The notes: a model not told the origin generated them from the sequence alone. Counted from the stretch's first letter, positions 53,319-62,202 are shown. The stretch: DNA of 64,000 nt from Lentzea albidocapillata subsp. violacea (GCF_900100275.1 NZ_FNET01000003.1:310001-374000), one strand, 5' to 3'. A program made the numbers and translations.

Positions 53319-54431
53319 TCAGACGACGGACTCCAGCGGCGTGTGCACGAGGCCGGTCGCCTCGGCCACCGGGCCGTAGGTCAGCTGACCGGCGTGGACG
53401 TTCAGGCCCAGGGCGAGCGAACGGTCGTCCTTGAGCGCCTTCTTCCAGCCCTTGTCGGCCAGCGCGACGGCGTACGGCAGCGTCACGTTGGTCAGCGCGT
53501 AGGTCGAGGTGCGCGGGACGGCGCCCGGCATGTTCGCGACGCAGTAGAAGACCGAGTTGTGGACCTCGTAGGTCGGCTCGGCGTGCGTGGTCGCGCGGGA
53601 GTCCTCGAAGCAGCCGCCCTGGTCGATGGCGATGTCGACGAGCACCGAGCCCGGCAACATGTCGGCGACGAGCGCGTTCGACACGAGCTTCGGGGCCGCG
53701 GCACCGGGGACGAGCACGGCGCCGATGACCAGGTCGGCCTCGCGGACGGCCTGCTCGATCGCGAACGAGTTCGAGGCCAGCGTCCGCAGACGGCCCTGGA
53801 ACTGGGCGTCGATCTGGCGCAGGCGGTCGACGTTGGTGTCGAGGATCTGCACGTCCGCGCCCATGCCGACGGCGATGGTGGCCGCGTTGATGCCGGCCAC
53901 GCCGCCGCCGATGACGACCACGCGGGCCGGGGCGACACCGGGGACGCCGCCGGGCAGCACGCCGCGGCCGCCTGAGGGCTTCATCAGCGAGAACGCGCCG
54001 ACCTGCGGGGCCAGCCGGCCCGCGACCTCGGACATCGGGGCGAGCAGCGGCAGCGAGCGGTTCGGCAACTGCACGGTCTCGTAGGCGATGGCCGTGGTGC
54101 CGGACGCCAGCAGCGCCTCGGTCAGCGGCTTGTCGGCGGCGAGGTGCAGGTACGTGAAGAGGGTCTGGCCGGCGCGGAGACGGGGGTACTCCTCGGCGAT
54201 CGGCTCCTTGACCTTGAGAACCAGGTCACCTTCCGACCACACGTCGTCAGCGGTCGGGAGGATCTTGGCGCCCGCGGCGAGGTACTCCTCGTCGGTGATC
54301 GCGGAACCGAGACCGGCGCCCTGCTCGACGTAGACGTCGTGCCCGCGGCTGGTCAGTTCGTGCGCACCGGCAGGCGTGAGAGCGACGCGGTACTCGTGGT
54401 TCTTGATCTCGCGAGGAACTGCGATCCGCAC
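53319..54431 (-). CDS. ald: Alanine dehydrogenase
   Basis: Catalyses reversible NAD-dependent deamination of L-alanine to pyruvate and ammonia. The 370-residue protein has the N-terminal VPREIKNHEYRVALTP with the substrate-binding Arg and its partner Lys in LVLKVKEP, the catalytic His in LFTYLHLAADK, and the Rossmann loop VVVIGGGVAGINAATIA followed by the NAD-binding Asp in VQILDTNVDR. VDIAIDQGGCFEDSR supplies the catalytic Asp. The start is GTG 54431 after GGAGGAG. It is a single-gene unit. Confidence 0.96.
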   Translation of the reverse strand: MRIAVPREIKNHEYRVALTPAGAHELTSRGHDVYVEQGAGLGSAITDEEYLAAGAKILPTADDVWSEGDLVLKVKEPIAEEYPRLRAGQTLFTYLHLAADKPLTEALLASGTTAIAYETVQLPNRSLPLLAPMSEVAGRLAPQVGAFSLMKPSGGRGVLPGGVPGVAPARVVVIGGGVAGINAATIAVGMGADVQILDTNVDRLRQIDAQFQGRLRTLASNSFAIEQAVREADLVIGAVLVPGAAAPKLVSNALVADMLPGSVLVDIAIDQGGCFEDSRATTHAEPTYEVHNSVFYCVANMPGAVPRTSTYALTNVTLPYAVALADKGWKKALKDDRSLALGLNVHAGQLTYGPVAEATGLVHTPLESVV

Positions 54432-54659
54432 GATTACTCCTCCGTTCGGTGGCCGACATCTCACAATGTGGGGCAGTCGCAAGGTCATGTCACTGTGCTG
54501 GTCGCACTATCTGGTACCCGGCTGGTTGTTCGCCTAGGACAAAGCGACCTGAGCCACGTTCGCGTTCCGCCCGACCGTCCCGCGTTGACACTCGGCGGGG
54601 GCCACACATAGCGTTCGACCCGGACAACTGAACACCGGCCGCGGCGCGCCAGCGCCAGA

Positions 54660-54765
54660 ACCCGCGTGGGAGAGACCTCGACGAACTGGTCGAGGCGCCG
54701 AAGGGGCAAGCTCCCGCACACTCTCAGGCAGCAAGACCACCCGGGGTAGGCAACTCTGCACGGCG
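54660..54765 (+). promoter_or_regulatory. Glycine riboswitch
   Basis: The leader of gcvH contains the aptamer core: GTGGGAGAGACC, then a P2 hairpin (CCTCGA/TCGAGG), GGCGCCGAAGGGGCAAGC, a P3 stem and ACTCTCAGGCA followed by AAGACCACCC. These are the conserved glycine-aptamer blocks (RF00504 type). Only one full aptamer is visible. It probably turns on gcvH and sdaA when glycine is abundant. Confidence 0.92.
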
Positions 54766-54812
54766 GAGGGGGCGGAAGTTTCCTGACCCGTCACAGCCAG
54801 AGGAGTCGCGCC

Positions 54813-55196
54813 GTGGAGTTCCCCGAGAACCTGCTCTACACCGTCGAGCACGAGTGGGTCGACTGGACGCCGGGCACCCAGGACCCGCTGACCTGCGGAA
54901 TCACCGAGTATGCAGCGGATGCGCTCGGCGACATCGTCTACATCCAGCTGCCTGAGGTCGGTGCCAAGGTCGTCACCAACGAGGTCTGCGGCGAGCTGGA
55001 GTCCACCAAGTCCGTGAGCGACCTGTTCTCGCCCGTCACCGGTGAGGTGATCGAGGTCAACAGCGCCGTCGTGGCCGACCCGGCCGTGGTGAACAGCGAC
55101 CCGTACGGCGCCGGCTGGCTGTTCAGGGTCCGGGTGGACTCCGCCGAGAACCTGCTCACGGCGGCGAAGTACGCCGAACTCACCAAGACTGACTGA
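54813..55196 (+). CDS. gcvH: Glycine cleavage system H protein
   Basis: A 127-residue lipoyl-carrier protein that shuttles the aminomethyl intermediate between the P and T proteins of glycine cleavage. The lipoylated lysine lies in [16 protein letters not shown], and the N-terminal HEWVDW and the central [19 protein letters not shown] are family signatures. The start is GTG with AGAGGAG upstream. It follows a glycine riboswitch and precedes L-serine ammonia-lyase; gcvP and gcvT are not in this window. Confidence 0.97.
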   Translation: MEFPENLLYTVEHEWVDWTPGTQDPLTCGITEYAADALGDIVYIQLPEVGAKVVTNEVCGELESTKSVSDLFSPVTGEVIEVNSAVVADPAVVNSDPYGAGWLFRVRVDSAENLLTAAKYAELTKTD

Positions 55197-55224
55197 CCGC
55201 ACCACCACCGCGAAGGACTGATCA

Positions 55225-56589
55225 GTGGCGATCAGCGTTTTCGACCTGTTCTCCGTCGGCATCGGACCGTCCAGCTCCCACACGGTCGGACCGATGCGCG
55301 CGGCCGCGATGTTCGTCGAGAAGCTCGGCGCGCGTGCGTCCGAAGTGGACCGCGTGCACGTCGAGCTGTTCGGCTCACTCGGCGCGACCGGCCACGGCCA
55401 CGGCAGCCCCAAGGCCGTGTTCCTTGGCCTCGAAGGCAACCTCCCGGAAGAAGTCGATCCCACCGCCGCGGCCGTCCGCGTCGAGGAGATCATCTCCAGC
55501 CGCCGGCTGAGGCTCGGCGGCACGCACGAGATCGACTTCGTGCACGACCGCGACCTCGTCATGCACCGCCGCAAGTCGCTTCCGTTGCACCCCAACGGAA
55601 TGCGCTTCGAGGCGTACGTGGACGACAAGCCGGTCGAGCACGCCGTCTACTACTCGATCGGCGGCGGGTTCGTCGTCGACGAGAACGCCAGCGGCACCGA
55701 CCGGATCAAGCCGGACTCCACGCCGTTGCCGCACCCGTTCCTGACTGGCGACCAGCTCCTCGCGCGCTGCCGCGAGACCGGCCTGTCGATCAGCGAGATC
55801 ATGATGGCCAACGAGCTGTCGTGGCGCACGGAAGCCGAGATCCGCCAAGGACTTCTGCACATCTGGCACGTCATGCAGGAGTGCGTGGAACGCGGCTGCA
55901 ACGAACAAGGCATTTTGCCCGGCGGCCTGAAGGTCCGCCGCCGTGCCGCCGAGATGCGCAAAAGCCTGGAGGGCGAACACTTCGTCACCGACCCGCTGCG
56001 GGTCATGGACTGGGTGACGCTCTTCGCGCTCGCGGTCAACGAGGAGAACGCGGCAGGCGGCCGTGTCGTCACCGCACCGACCAACGGCGCGGCCGGCATC
56101 GTTCCCGCGGTCCTGCACTACTACACGAAGTTCGTGCCCGGAGCGTCCGACGACGGCGTGGTGCGCTTCCTGCTCACGGCCGCCGCGATCGGCGTGCTGT
56201 TCAAGGAGAACGCGTCCATCTCCGGCGCCGAGGTCGGCTGCCAGGGCGAGGTCGGCTCGGCCTGCTCGATGGCCGCCGGCGGCCTCGCCGAGGTGCTCGG
56301 CGGCACCCCCGAGCAGGTCGAGAACGCCGCCGAGATCGCCATGGAGCACAACCTCGGCCTGACCTGCGACCCGATCGGCGGCCTGGTGCAGATCCCGTGC
56401 ATCGAACGCAACGCCGTCGCGTCCATCAAGGCGATCACGGCAGTGCGCATGGCTTTGCGCGGCGACGGCTCGCACTTCGTGTCGCTCGACAAGGTCATCA
56501 AGACCATGCGGGACACCGGCAAGGACATGTCGGTGAAGTACAAGGAGACAGCTCGCGGCGGACTCGCCGTGAACGTCATCGAGTGCTGA
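55225..56589 (+). CDS. sdaA: L-serine ammonia-lyase (iron-sulfur dependent)
   Basis: Converts L-serine to pyruvate and ammonia. The 454-residue single-chain enzyme contains the substrate loop [18 protein letters not shown], and the cysteines of the [4Fe-4S] cluster, seen in [17 protein letters not shown] and [18 protein letters not shown]. It lies 28 bases after gcvH in the same operon, so the glycine riboswitch should also raise serine breakdown. Glycine cleavage feeds serine via GlyA, so the pairing clears both amino acids. Confidence 0.96.
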   Translation: MAISVFDLFSVGIGPSSSHTVGPMRAAAMFVEKLGARASEVDRVHVELFGSLGATGHGHGSPKAVFLGLEGNLPEEVDPTAAAVRVEEIISSRRLRLGGTHEIDFVHDRDLVMHRRKSLPLHPNGMRFEAYVDDKPVEHAVYYSIGGGFVVDENASGTDRIKPDSTPLPHPFLTGDQLLARCRETGLSISEIMMANELSWRTEAEIRQGLLHIWHVMQECVERGCNEQGILPGGLKVRRRAAEMRKSLEGEHFVTDPLRVMDWVTLFALAVNEENAAGGRVVTAPTNGAAGIVPAVLHYYTKFVPGASDDGVVRFLLTAAAIGVLFKENASISGAEVGCQGEVGSACSMAAGGLAEVLGGTPEQVENAAEIAMEHNLGLTCDPIGGLVQIPCIERNAVASIKAITAVRMALRGDGSHFVSLDKVIKTMRDTGKDMSVKYKETARGGLAVNVIEC

Positions 56590-56946
56590 TCAGGCCCTGG
56601 CGTCGTAGCGGCGCTGGGCTTCGAGCACTTCCGGCATCCGGCCCTCGAGCAGGTGGACCAGCGCCAGCAACCGCTCGGCCGTCTCGCGGCCCAGCGGCGT
56701 GAGGCTGTAGTCGACCCGCGGCGGGTTCGTGTTCTGGGCTTCCCGGAGCACGAGCCCGTCGCGCTCCAGCGCCTGCAACGTCTGGGACAGCATCTTCTCG
56801 CTGACCCCGTCGACGCGACGGCGCAGCTCGTTGAAGCGCAGCTGCCCGTCGGCTAGCGCGCCCAGCGTCAGGCTGCCCCACCTGCCGGTGACGTGCTCCA
56901 GCGTGGGACGCGACGGGCACGCTTTCGCGAACACGTTGAAGTCCAT
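56590..56946 (-). CDS. HxlR-family transcriptional regulator
   Basis: A 118-residue winged-helix regulator. The conserved pattern is VTGRWGSLTLGALADGQLRF, then LRRRVDGVSEKMLSQTLQAL and LTPLGRETAERLLAL. A TATGAT -10 box ends six bases before ATG 56946, so the mRNA is probably leaderless, which also decides the start over an upstream in-frame GTG at 56967. HxlR proteins often sense aldehydes, thiols or quinones. There is no oxidoreductase next to it here, so the target is unknown. It nearly abuts the convergent sdaA stop. Confidence 0.9.
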   Translation of the reverse strand: MDFNVFAKACPSRPTLEHVTGRWGSLTLGALADGQLRFNELRRRVDGVSEKMLSQTLQALERDGLVLREAQNTNPPRVDYSLTPLGRETAERLLALVHLLEGRMPEVLEAQRRYDARA

Positions 56947-57022
56947 AACGGCATCATACCTGGTCACAACGCTAACGGAAAGTAAGTGTGAGAGCTCTCC
57001 GCGTCAGGAGAGCTCTCACACC

Positions 57023-58612
57023 TCAGAACGGCCAGGTGGCGTTCTGACCTGCTTCGAGCAACGGCACCATGCGAAATGTCGCGTCCGTCAGGCCGCCGAA
57101 CTCGTGGCGGTTCGCCTTGCCGGTGGCGTACGCGGCGTTCCGGTAGCCACCGAGGTTGAACCCGTAGACCGGCACGTGCGCCGGCACGACGTCCGAGACG
57201 CCCTGCCCGTAGTACCCGGACATCGTCTGCATGTCCGAGATGACGAACACGCGGTCGTGGCCCCGGTAGGAGCGCTTCAGCGACCCGACGATGTCGGTGC
57301 CGTGCCCGACCTCGCCGATCCGCTTGAGGAACCGGTCCACCTCGCGGATGACCGACGCGCCCGGCTTGATGTCGTGCCGGAACGTGCTGTCCGCGAACCC
57401 GACCACGTCCACCTGCTCACCCTTCGCACCCAGCGCGACGCCGAACACCGCCGCGGCCTTCGCCGGGGTGACCTTCGAACGCGCCGAGATCGCACCGGTC
57501 GTCATCGACGCCGAGGTGTCGACGAGGATCAGCGAGCGGCCGGGCAGGGCGGGCAGGTTCGAAAGCGACGCCTGCAGCGCCTGGTCCAGGGCGTGGCCCC
57601 AGCGCAGGCTCGGCGCCGCCTCGTAGGCGGACAGGAAGCGGAACGGGAACTGCCGCGAGCGCGCGACCTGGCCGGGGTCGGCCAGTCGTGCCGCGACGGC
57701 GGCTGCCGCCTCGTCGGACATACCGGCCTCGTCGAAGTTCCTGAGGTTCCTCAAAAGCGCCATGTAACCCATGGACGGCGCGAGCGCCTCCCACACCTCG
57801 CGAGTCAGCGGTCCCTGCAGCCAGCCGGCCACGGACTCCCACGTCATCCCCGCCCGGCGCAGCACGTCGACCGCGTCGGGACGCTCGAACAACGCGCGGC
57901 GCTGCTCGACCGGCCACGCCATCAGCTCCCGCCGTGCCGCGATCACCCGCAGTTCGGCGGGCACGGCGGCGTCGGCGGAACGGCGGCGGTCCAGCACGTG
58001 CTGGAAGAGCGCGCCCTGCCACGGTGCGGCGGGCGAGGGGTGCGCGAGGTTCAGCACGTCGGCCATGCGGAAGCCGCGGGCGTCGCTGTCCCACTTGAGG
58101 ACCGCGCGCTCGTTGTAGAGGCGCCCGACGGCGTCGGCGATGCCGCGCTTGATCGGCTTCGGCACGCGCCGGCCGTTCTGGCTCGTCCAGTAGGCCAGGA
58201 GTTCGCCCGGCTCGTCGGCGCGCTGCAGCACGGAGGCCACGACGGCGCGGTTGGTGACGCCGGCGTCGGACTCGGCCACGAGCCGCGCGAGCACGAACTC
58301 GGCCGCGCCGACGAGCGACGCCGTGCGCATGTTCGCCTCGTTGCGCAGCCACTGGAGCAGGCGCGCGGTCCACTCGGGATCCGACAGAGCGGCCTTGTGC
58401 ACGAGCTGGGCGAAGCGGTTGTCGCGCTGGGTGCCCGACTCGTAGAAGGTGTCCTCGCCGCCCATGTTCGACACGGCAAGCAGGAACAGCTCGGACTTCG
58501 TGTCGCGCGCGTAGCCGTCGCCGCCCTCGTAGGTGCGGCTGGTCGGAACCGGCGCGGTCGTGACGGGGCTGGTAGCCGCCGGACGCGCGCGGAAAATGTT
58601 GAACTTCGCCAT
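57023..58612 (-). CDS. Ro60-like TROVE and vWA domain protein
   Basis: A 529-residue ring-shaped RNA-binding protein orthologous to Ro60/Rsr. The TROVE HEAT-repeat domain spans about residues 20-350 (AQLVHKAALSDPEWTARLLQ, WGALFQHV-type helices) and the vWA domain covers 350-529, with the MIDAS motif LILVDTSASM intact. Ro60 binds Y RNAs and misfolded RNAs and, with PNPase, assists RNA decay and quality control in bacteria. Three Y-RNA-like elements lie immediately upstream on the same strand. The start ATG has GAGGGGGAAG upstream. Confidence 0.95.
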   Translation of the reverse strand: MAKFNIFRARPAATSPVTTAPVPTSRTYEGGDGYARDTKSELFLLAVSNMGGEDTFYESGTQRDNRFAQLVHKAALSDPEWTARLLQWLRNEANMRTASLVGAAEFVLARLVAESDAGVTNRAVVASVLQRADEPGELLAYWTSQNGRRVPKPIKRGIADAVGRLYNERAVLKWDSDARGFRMADVLNLAHPSPAAPWQGALFQHVLDRRRSADAAVPAELRVIAARRELMAWPVEQRRALFERPDAVDVLRRAGMTWESVAGWLQGPLTREVWEALAPSMGYMALLRNLRNFDEAGMSDEAAAAVAARLADPGQVARSRQFPFRFLSAYEAAPSLRWGHALDQALQASLSNLPALPGRSLILVDTSASMTTGAISARSKVTPAKAAAVFGVALGAKGEQVDVVGFADSTFRHDIKPGASVIREVDRFLKRIGEVGHGTDIVGSLKRSYRGHDRVFVISDMQTMSGYYGQGVSDVVPAHVPVYGFNLGGYRNAAYATGKANRHEFGGLTDATFRMVPLLEAGQNATWPF

Positions 58613-58654
58613 TGGCTCTTCCCCCTCGAAGAAAACAAAGGGAGCCCACAAACC

Positions 58655-58802
58655 CCACACGTGTCCGAGATCAAGGTCGCGGAAGGTACGTAGCTGCTCT
58701 GCCAGTTGAGCTACAGCCGGTTTCCCGGCCGGCGGGACTCGAACCCGCAACCTGCCCATTAGGAGTGGAAGTAACCCTCTGCTTCGCACCGGACACGTGT
58801 GG
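58655..58802 (-). ncRNA. Y-RNA-like RNA A with tRNA-like module
   Basis: A perfect 13-bp terminal stem pairs 58655-58667 with 58790-58802. The 5' strand carries the block at 58768-58792, similar to the Ro-binding strand of Y RNAs (compare GGUCCGA); the partner strand has TTGATCTCGG. Inside, on the minus strand, are a T-arm (GCGGG TTCGAGT CCCGC, 58748-58732), a stem GCCGG/CCGGC closed by a GAAA tetraloop (58729-58716) and a D-arm (GCTC AACTGGCA GAGC, 58711-58696). This order is permuted relative to tRNA, as in YrlA-type RNAs. Confidence 0.85.
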
Positions 58803-58898
58803 AGTTGTGCGCTCCCGAGTTCAAAACCGCCGACGGGGTCACGTTTCAGATGAAGTATCCGTCGGCTTCGCACCGGGTGCGATTTCATGCAACCACAC
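58797..58898 (-). ncRNA. Y-RNA-like RNA B without tRNA-like module
   Basis: GTGTGG and CCACAC (58797-58802 with 58893-58898) close the element. It has the shared block (58852-58876), the partner TTTTGAACTCGGG, and an inner stem GCCGACGG/CCGTCGGC capped by a 20-base loop, but no T-arm or D-arm. Its 3' end overlaps the 5' end of copy A by six bases. Confidence 0.75.
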
Positions 58899-58920
58899 CT
58901 GGCCAGCGGTTTAATTCCGG

Positions 58921-59081
58921 CAGATGTGGAGTTTTGGACGCCCGAGATCAAATCGCGGAGGGTGACGTGCTCACCGGAGTGAGCAGAGACCGGCCGGAAC
59001 CGGCCTCAGGAGTCGAACCTGAGTAATCACCGAAGTAACCCTTCGCTGCGCACCGGGCGCACATTCATACAACCACACCGC
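58921..59081 (-). ncRNA. Y-RNA-like RNA C with tRNA-like module
   Basis: The terminal pairing is 58924-58929 with 59073-59078. The shared block is at 59032-59056 and the partner strand reads TTTGATCTCGGGCG. The tRNA-like module on the minus strand has a T-arm (TCAGG TTCGACT CCTGA, 59022-59006), a GC-rich stem GGCCG/CGGCC with a GTTC loop (59005-58992) and a D-arm (GCTC ACTCCGGT GAGC, 58984-58969). It is the first of the three in transcription order. Confidence 0.82.
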
Positions 59082-59094
59082 GCAAAGGGTTTTC

Positions 59095-59745
59095 CTAAGG
59101 CGCCGCCTTCACGAGCCGGCGCAGCAGGTAGAACAGGCCGACCGTCAGCAGGAAACCGACGGCGCTGATCATCACGATCTGCTCGACGGTGTCCGCCCTC
59201 GATCCGGCGAACACGTAGGCGGCGCAGATCGGGATGGTGCCGACGAGGGTGAACGACATGAAGGCCCGGAAGGACACCCTCGACACCCCGGCGGACACCG
59301 ACACCGTCTCCGCCATCATCGGAATGCCGCGCGCCACCCCGAAGAACCAGGGCCCGAACTGACGGCCCCAGCGCCGCATCTCGGTCAGTTCCTCGATGGT
59401 GACCACCCGGCGCACCAGCCACGGGCCCGCGAAGCGCCCCAGGGCGTACCCTGCGGCAGAGGAACCCAGTGATCCGACGACCGCGAGTGCCAGCCCGAGA
59501 GGCAGGCCGAGTGCCGTTCCGGCCAGCACGATGAGCGGGGTGGACGGCACGGGCAGCAGCACGTCCACGACCAGCAGGGCGAAGATCGCCACCGCCGCCC
59601 AGACAGGGTCGATGCCGCGCACCCACGTCACGACCCCGTCGAAGTCGATGAGGTCCAGCGCCTCGAACACGATCCAGCTCAGCAGCACGAAGCCGAGCAC
59701 GACGGCCGGTATCCACTTCCACCGAACGCCCGTCTCATAACTCAT
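59095..59745 (-). CDS. VTT/DedA-like membrane protein
   Basis: A 216-residue protein with about five membrane segments in the VTT (SNARE-associated, PF09335) family. Visible features are the re-entrant VVDVLLPVPSTPLIVLAG hairpin, the central GSLGSSAAGYALGRFAG block and FGVARGIPMMAETVSV, with an Arg and acidic residue in the usual places. DedA/VTT proteins are linked to phospholipid flipping and membrane homeostasis. The ATG 59745 begins the conserved part; the longer frame upstream lacks similarity. It ends just upstream of the Y-RNA array on the same strand, so read-through into the array is possible. Confidence 0.85.
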   Translation of the reverse strand: MSYETGVRWKWIPAVVLGFVLLSWIVFEALDLIDFDGVVTWVRGIDPVWAAVAIFALLVVDVLLPVPSTPLIVLAGTALGLPLGLALAVVGSLGSSAAGYALGRFAGPWLVRRVVTIEELTEMRRWGRQFGPWFFGVARGIPMMAETVSVSAGVSRVSFRAFMSFTLVGTIPICAAYVFAGSRADTVEQIVMISAVGFLLTVGLFYLLRRLVKAAP

Positions 59746-59815
59746 CGGGTGATGGTCGCCCACGCCGATGCGCCGGACAATCCGCCAGTGGCGCAGGTTC
59801 CGCGAAGGGACACAC

Positions 59816-60220
59816 ATGAGTGACGATCTCGTGCCTTTTCTCGGGCACTGGGTGCTCGACCCGGCACGCTCCGCGTACACCGGTGGCACGCCGCCACGAA
59901 GTGGTCACTACGACCTGAGGCTCGAACGTGACCGGTTGGTCGTCAGCATCGAGGGCGTGCTGGGGTCCGGTGATCCCATCCGCACCGGGTACACATTGGA
60001 CCTATGGCAGGACACGCCGATGAGCGTCGGCCACGTCGACCGCGTGCGTACGGTCATCGAGCCGCGCCGTTTCTGCACGATCGCCTACGCGGGTGCGCAA
60101 GCGGTTGCGCGCGCCTGGAGGGTGCTCGGTCACCTCAACGAGATGACGGTCGTCCAGTCCGCGCCCGACGTGTTCGGTGTGTGGCGTGACGACGTCTCCG
60201 TCTACCGCAGGCAGTTCTAG
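59816..60220 (+). CDS. Hypothetical protein, 134 residues
   Basis: A small soluble protein starting at ATG 59816 after GAAGGGA. Sequence features are LVPFLGHWVLDPARSAYTGG at the N-terminus and a run of alternating strands (LRLERDRLVVSIEGVL, VRTVIEPRRFCTIAYAG, GVWRDDVSVYRR), suggesting a beta-barrel, perhaps lipocalin-like. I assign no function. It overlaps the convergent kinase-like gene by four bases at the stop. Confidence 0.7.
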   Translation: MSDDLVPFLGHWVLDPARSAYTGGTPPRSGHYDLRLERDRLVVSIEGVLGSGDPIRTGYTLDLWQDTPMSVGHVDRVRTVIEPRRFCTIAYAGAQAVARAWRVLGHLNEMTVVQSAPDVFGVWRDDVSVYRRQF

Positions 60221-62094
60221 GAACGTGGTCTGAGCACCGTGACCACGACGCGCAGGCCCAGCAGCACGGCGATGATCAACAGGTTGTAGCCGAGCACCTG
60301 GTGCAGCCCGACGTCGGCCGCGATCTGAGGCCCTCCGGCCGAGCCGAGCAGCAACACCGCCATCACGCCCGCGGTCGCGCCCAGCGCGGTCAGCATCACC
60401 TGGTGCAGCAGGCTCGTGATGAACGACCTGTCGCGCTCGTCCGCGAACAGCCTCATCGACATGCTCAGGCGGCCCTGCTCCATCGCCCCGGTGATCCGGT
60501 CGATCCGGCGCGGCAACCGGCGCAGCATCGGCAGCACGGCCTGCAGTTCCTCGGCCATGGTCCGCTGCACCGACTCCGGTGTGAGCCGTTCGGAGATCTG
60601 CTCGGCGGCGAACGACCGCGACTCCACGACGATGTTGAAGCCGGGCGCGAGCACCGCCAGCGTGCCCTCCAGCGTCGCCAGAGCCCGGAACACCGCCGCG
60701 ATCTCCGGCGGGATGCTCAGGCCGAACCGCGACACGATCAGGAACAGGTCGCCGAACATCTCCACGTCCGGTCGCATGCCCGCGCCGAGGTGGCGGGCCA
60801 TGAACTGGCCGAGAGCGCGCTCCAGCCGTTGCTCGTCGATGTCCTCGGGCCGTGAGGTCAGCTCCAGCAGCGCGTCGGTGAGCCCCGCCGGGTCACTGCG
60901 GTCGATCGCCAGCAGCAGCCGTTGCAACGCCGAGCGCAGCGCGGAGTCGATCCGCCCGACCGAGCCGAAGTCGAGCAGGCCGAGGCGTCCGTCGGCGAGC
61001 AGCAGCACGTTGCCGGGATGCGGGTCGGCGTGGAAGACGCCGTCCAGCATCACCTGGCGCAGCACGAACCGCAGCAGGGTGCGCGCGAGCCCCACGTCCT
61101 CCGAGGCGCCGCGCAACGGCACTCCGTGGAGCCGGTCCATGACCAGGACGCGAGACGTCGACAGGTGGACGTGGGGCAGCCCGACGGACGAGTCCGACGC
61201 CGCCGCCACCGTCATTATGTTGCGGGCCTCGATCTTGAAGTCGAGCTCCTCGCGCAACGCCGCGGCGAACCCCGCCGCGAGGTCGCGGACGCCCAGCGCC
61301 GAGCCCCACCGTGTGCGCTGCAGCTTCTCGGCGAGCCGGGTGACGATGTCCAGATCGCCCTCCGCGGTCGCCCGGACCTCCGGGCGTTGCACCTTCACGA
61401 CGACCTCGGCACCGGACTTCAGCACGGCTCGGTGCACCTGGGCGATCGAGGCCGCCGCCAGGGGCTCGGGATCGACCTCCCGGAACGCGTCGAGCCCGAC
61501 CTCGGCGTCGAGCACCGCCCGGACCTGGTCCCACTTCGCCGCCGGCACCTTGTCCTGGAGCAGGCTCAGTTCGTCGACGAAGTCCTGGGGCAGCAGGTCG
61601 GCGCGTGTGGACAGCACCTGCCCGAGCTTCACGAACGTCACGCCGGCGTCCTGCAACGCGAGCCGCAGCGACCGCGAGAGCCCCGTGGACGTCCGCTCTC
61701 GGCCGCGCAGGTAGGGCCCCAGGCCGTGCCGGAACGCGATCGCGGTGATCCGCGAGTACCGCCGGGTCCGCGCGATCCGGCGCCGCGCCATGCCCCACCA
61801 CTCGGTGGGCGGCGGGATCGAGCCGGTCGGCACGATGATCTCGGCGAACGCCAGCAGCCCGATGACCACCAGGATCGACAGCCCGAGCTGCACGGTGACC
61901 AGCGCGGCGGACGGCTCCGTGGCCGTCTCGCCGAACATGCTCGTCGCGATCGACATCGCGAGCCCGCACATCAGCGCGGTGCGGATGAGGCCGATGCGCA
62001 GCCCGAGAATTCGCCGCGCGGCCAGGGCCATGCCCATGACCAGCAGCAGGAACGTGATCGGGAAGCCGATCGTGTAGACGAGGAAATCCCCCAT
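60217..62094 (-). CDS. ABC1/AarF/UbiB family kinase-like protein
   Basis: A 625-residue atypical kinase. Two membrane segments at the N-terminus are followed by the conserved KLGQVLSTRADLLP (KxGQ motif), the Ala-rich nucleotide loop AAASIAQVHRA, the catalytic lysine in VVVKVQRP and the metal-binding HADPHPGNVLLL and LGLLDFGSVGRID. The C-terminus has two further membrane segments. UbiB-type proteins support isoprenoid quinone metabolism or membrane lipid balance through ATPase activity. The start ATG 62094 is inferred from the first membrane helix; its ribosome site is weak. Confidence 0.92.
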   Translation of the reverse strand: MGDFLVYTIGFPITFLLLVMGMALAARRILGLRIGLIRTALMCGLAMSIATSMFGETATEPSAALVTVQLGLSILVVIGLLAFAEIIVPTGSIPPPTEWWGMARRRIARTRRYSRITAIAFRHGLGPYLRGRERTSTGLSRSLRLALQDAGVTFVKLGQVLSTRADLLPQDFVDELSLLQDKVPAAKWDQVRAVLDAEVGLDAFREVDPEPLAAASIAQVHRAVLKSGAEVVVKVQRPEVRATAEGDLDIVTRLAEKLQRTRWGSALGVRDLAAGFAAALREELDFKIEARNIMTVAAASDSSVGLPHVHLSTSRVLVMDRLHGVPLRGASEDVGLARTLLRFVLRQVMLDGVFHADPHPGNVLLLADGRLGLLDFGSVGRIDSALRSALQRLLLAIDRSDPAGLTDALLELTSRPEDIDEQRLERALGQFMARHLGAGMRPDVEMFGDLFLIVSRFGLSIPPEIAAVFRALATLEGTLAVLAPGFNIVVESRSFAAEQISERLTPESVQRTMAEELQAVLPMLRRLPRRIDRITGAMEQGRLSMSMRLFADERDRSFITSLLHQVMLTALGATAGVMAVLLLGSAGGPQIAADVGLHQVLGYNLLIIAVLLGLRVVVTVLRPRS

Positions 62095-62202
62095 GATCGG
62101 CAGCCTATGCGTGCCACTTGACTCAGGCTGGGAGGTCGCGAAAGATCGGATGAATCGCCGCCAGCGTTGATCTGACCGCACAGTGAAGTGAGGTGCTCGG
62201 CA

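Noticed and set aside
58681..58760. A canonical tRNA gene beside the Ro60 gene
   Set aside because: T-arm and D-arm are present but in reversed order on the minus strand, with the acceptor stem capped by a tetraloop and no anticodon arm. It is a tRNA-like module inside a Y-RNA-like element.
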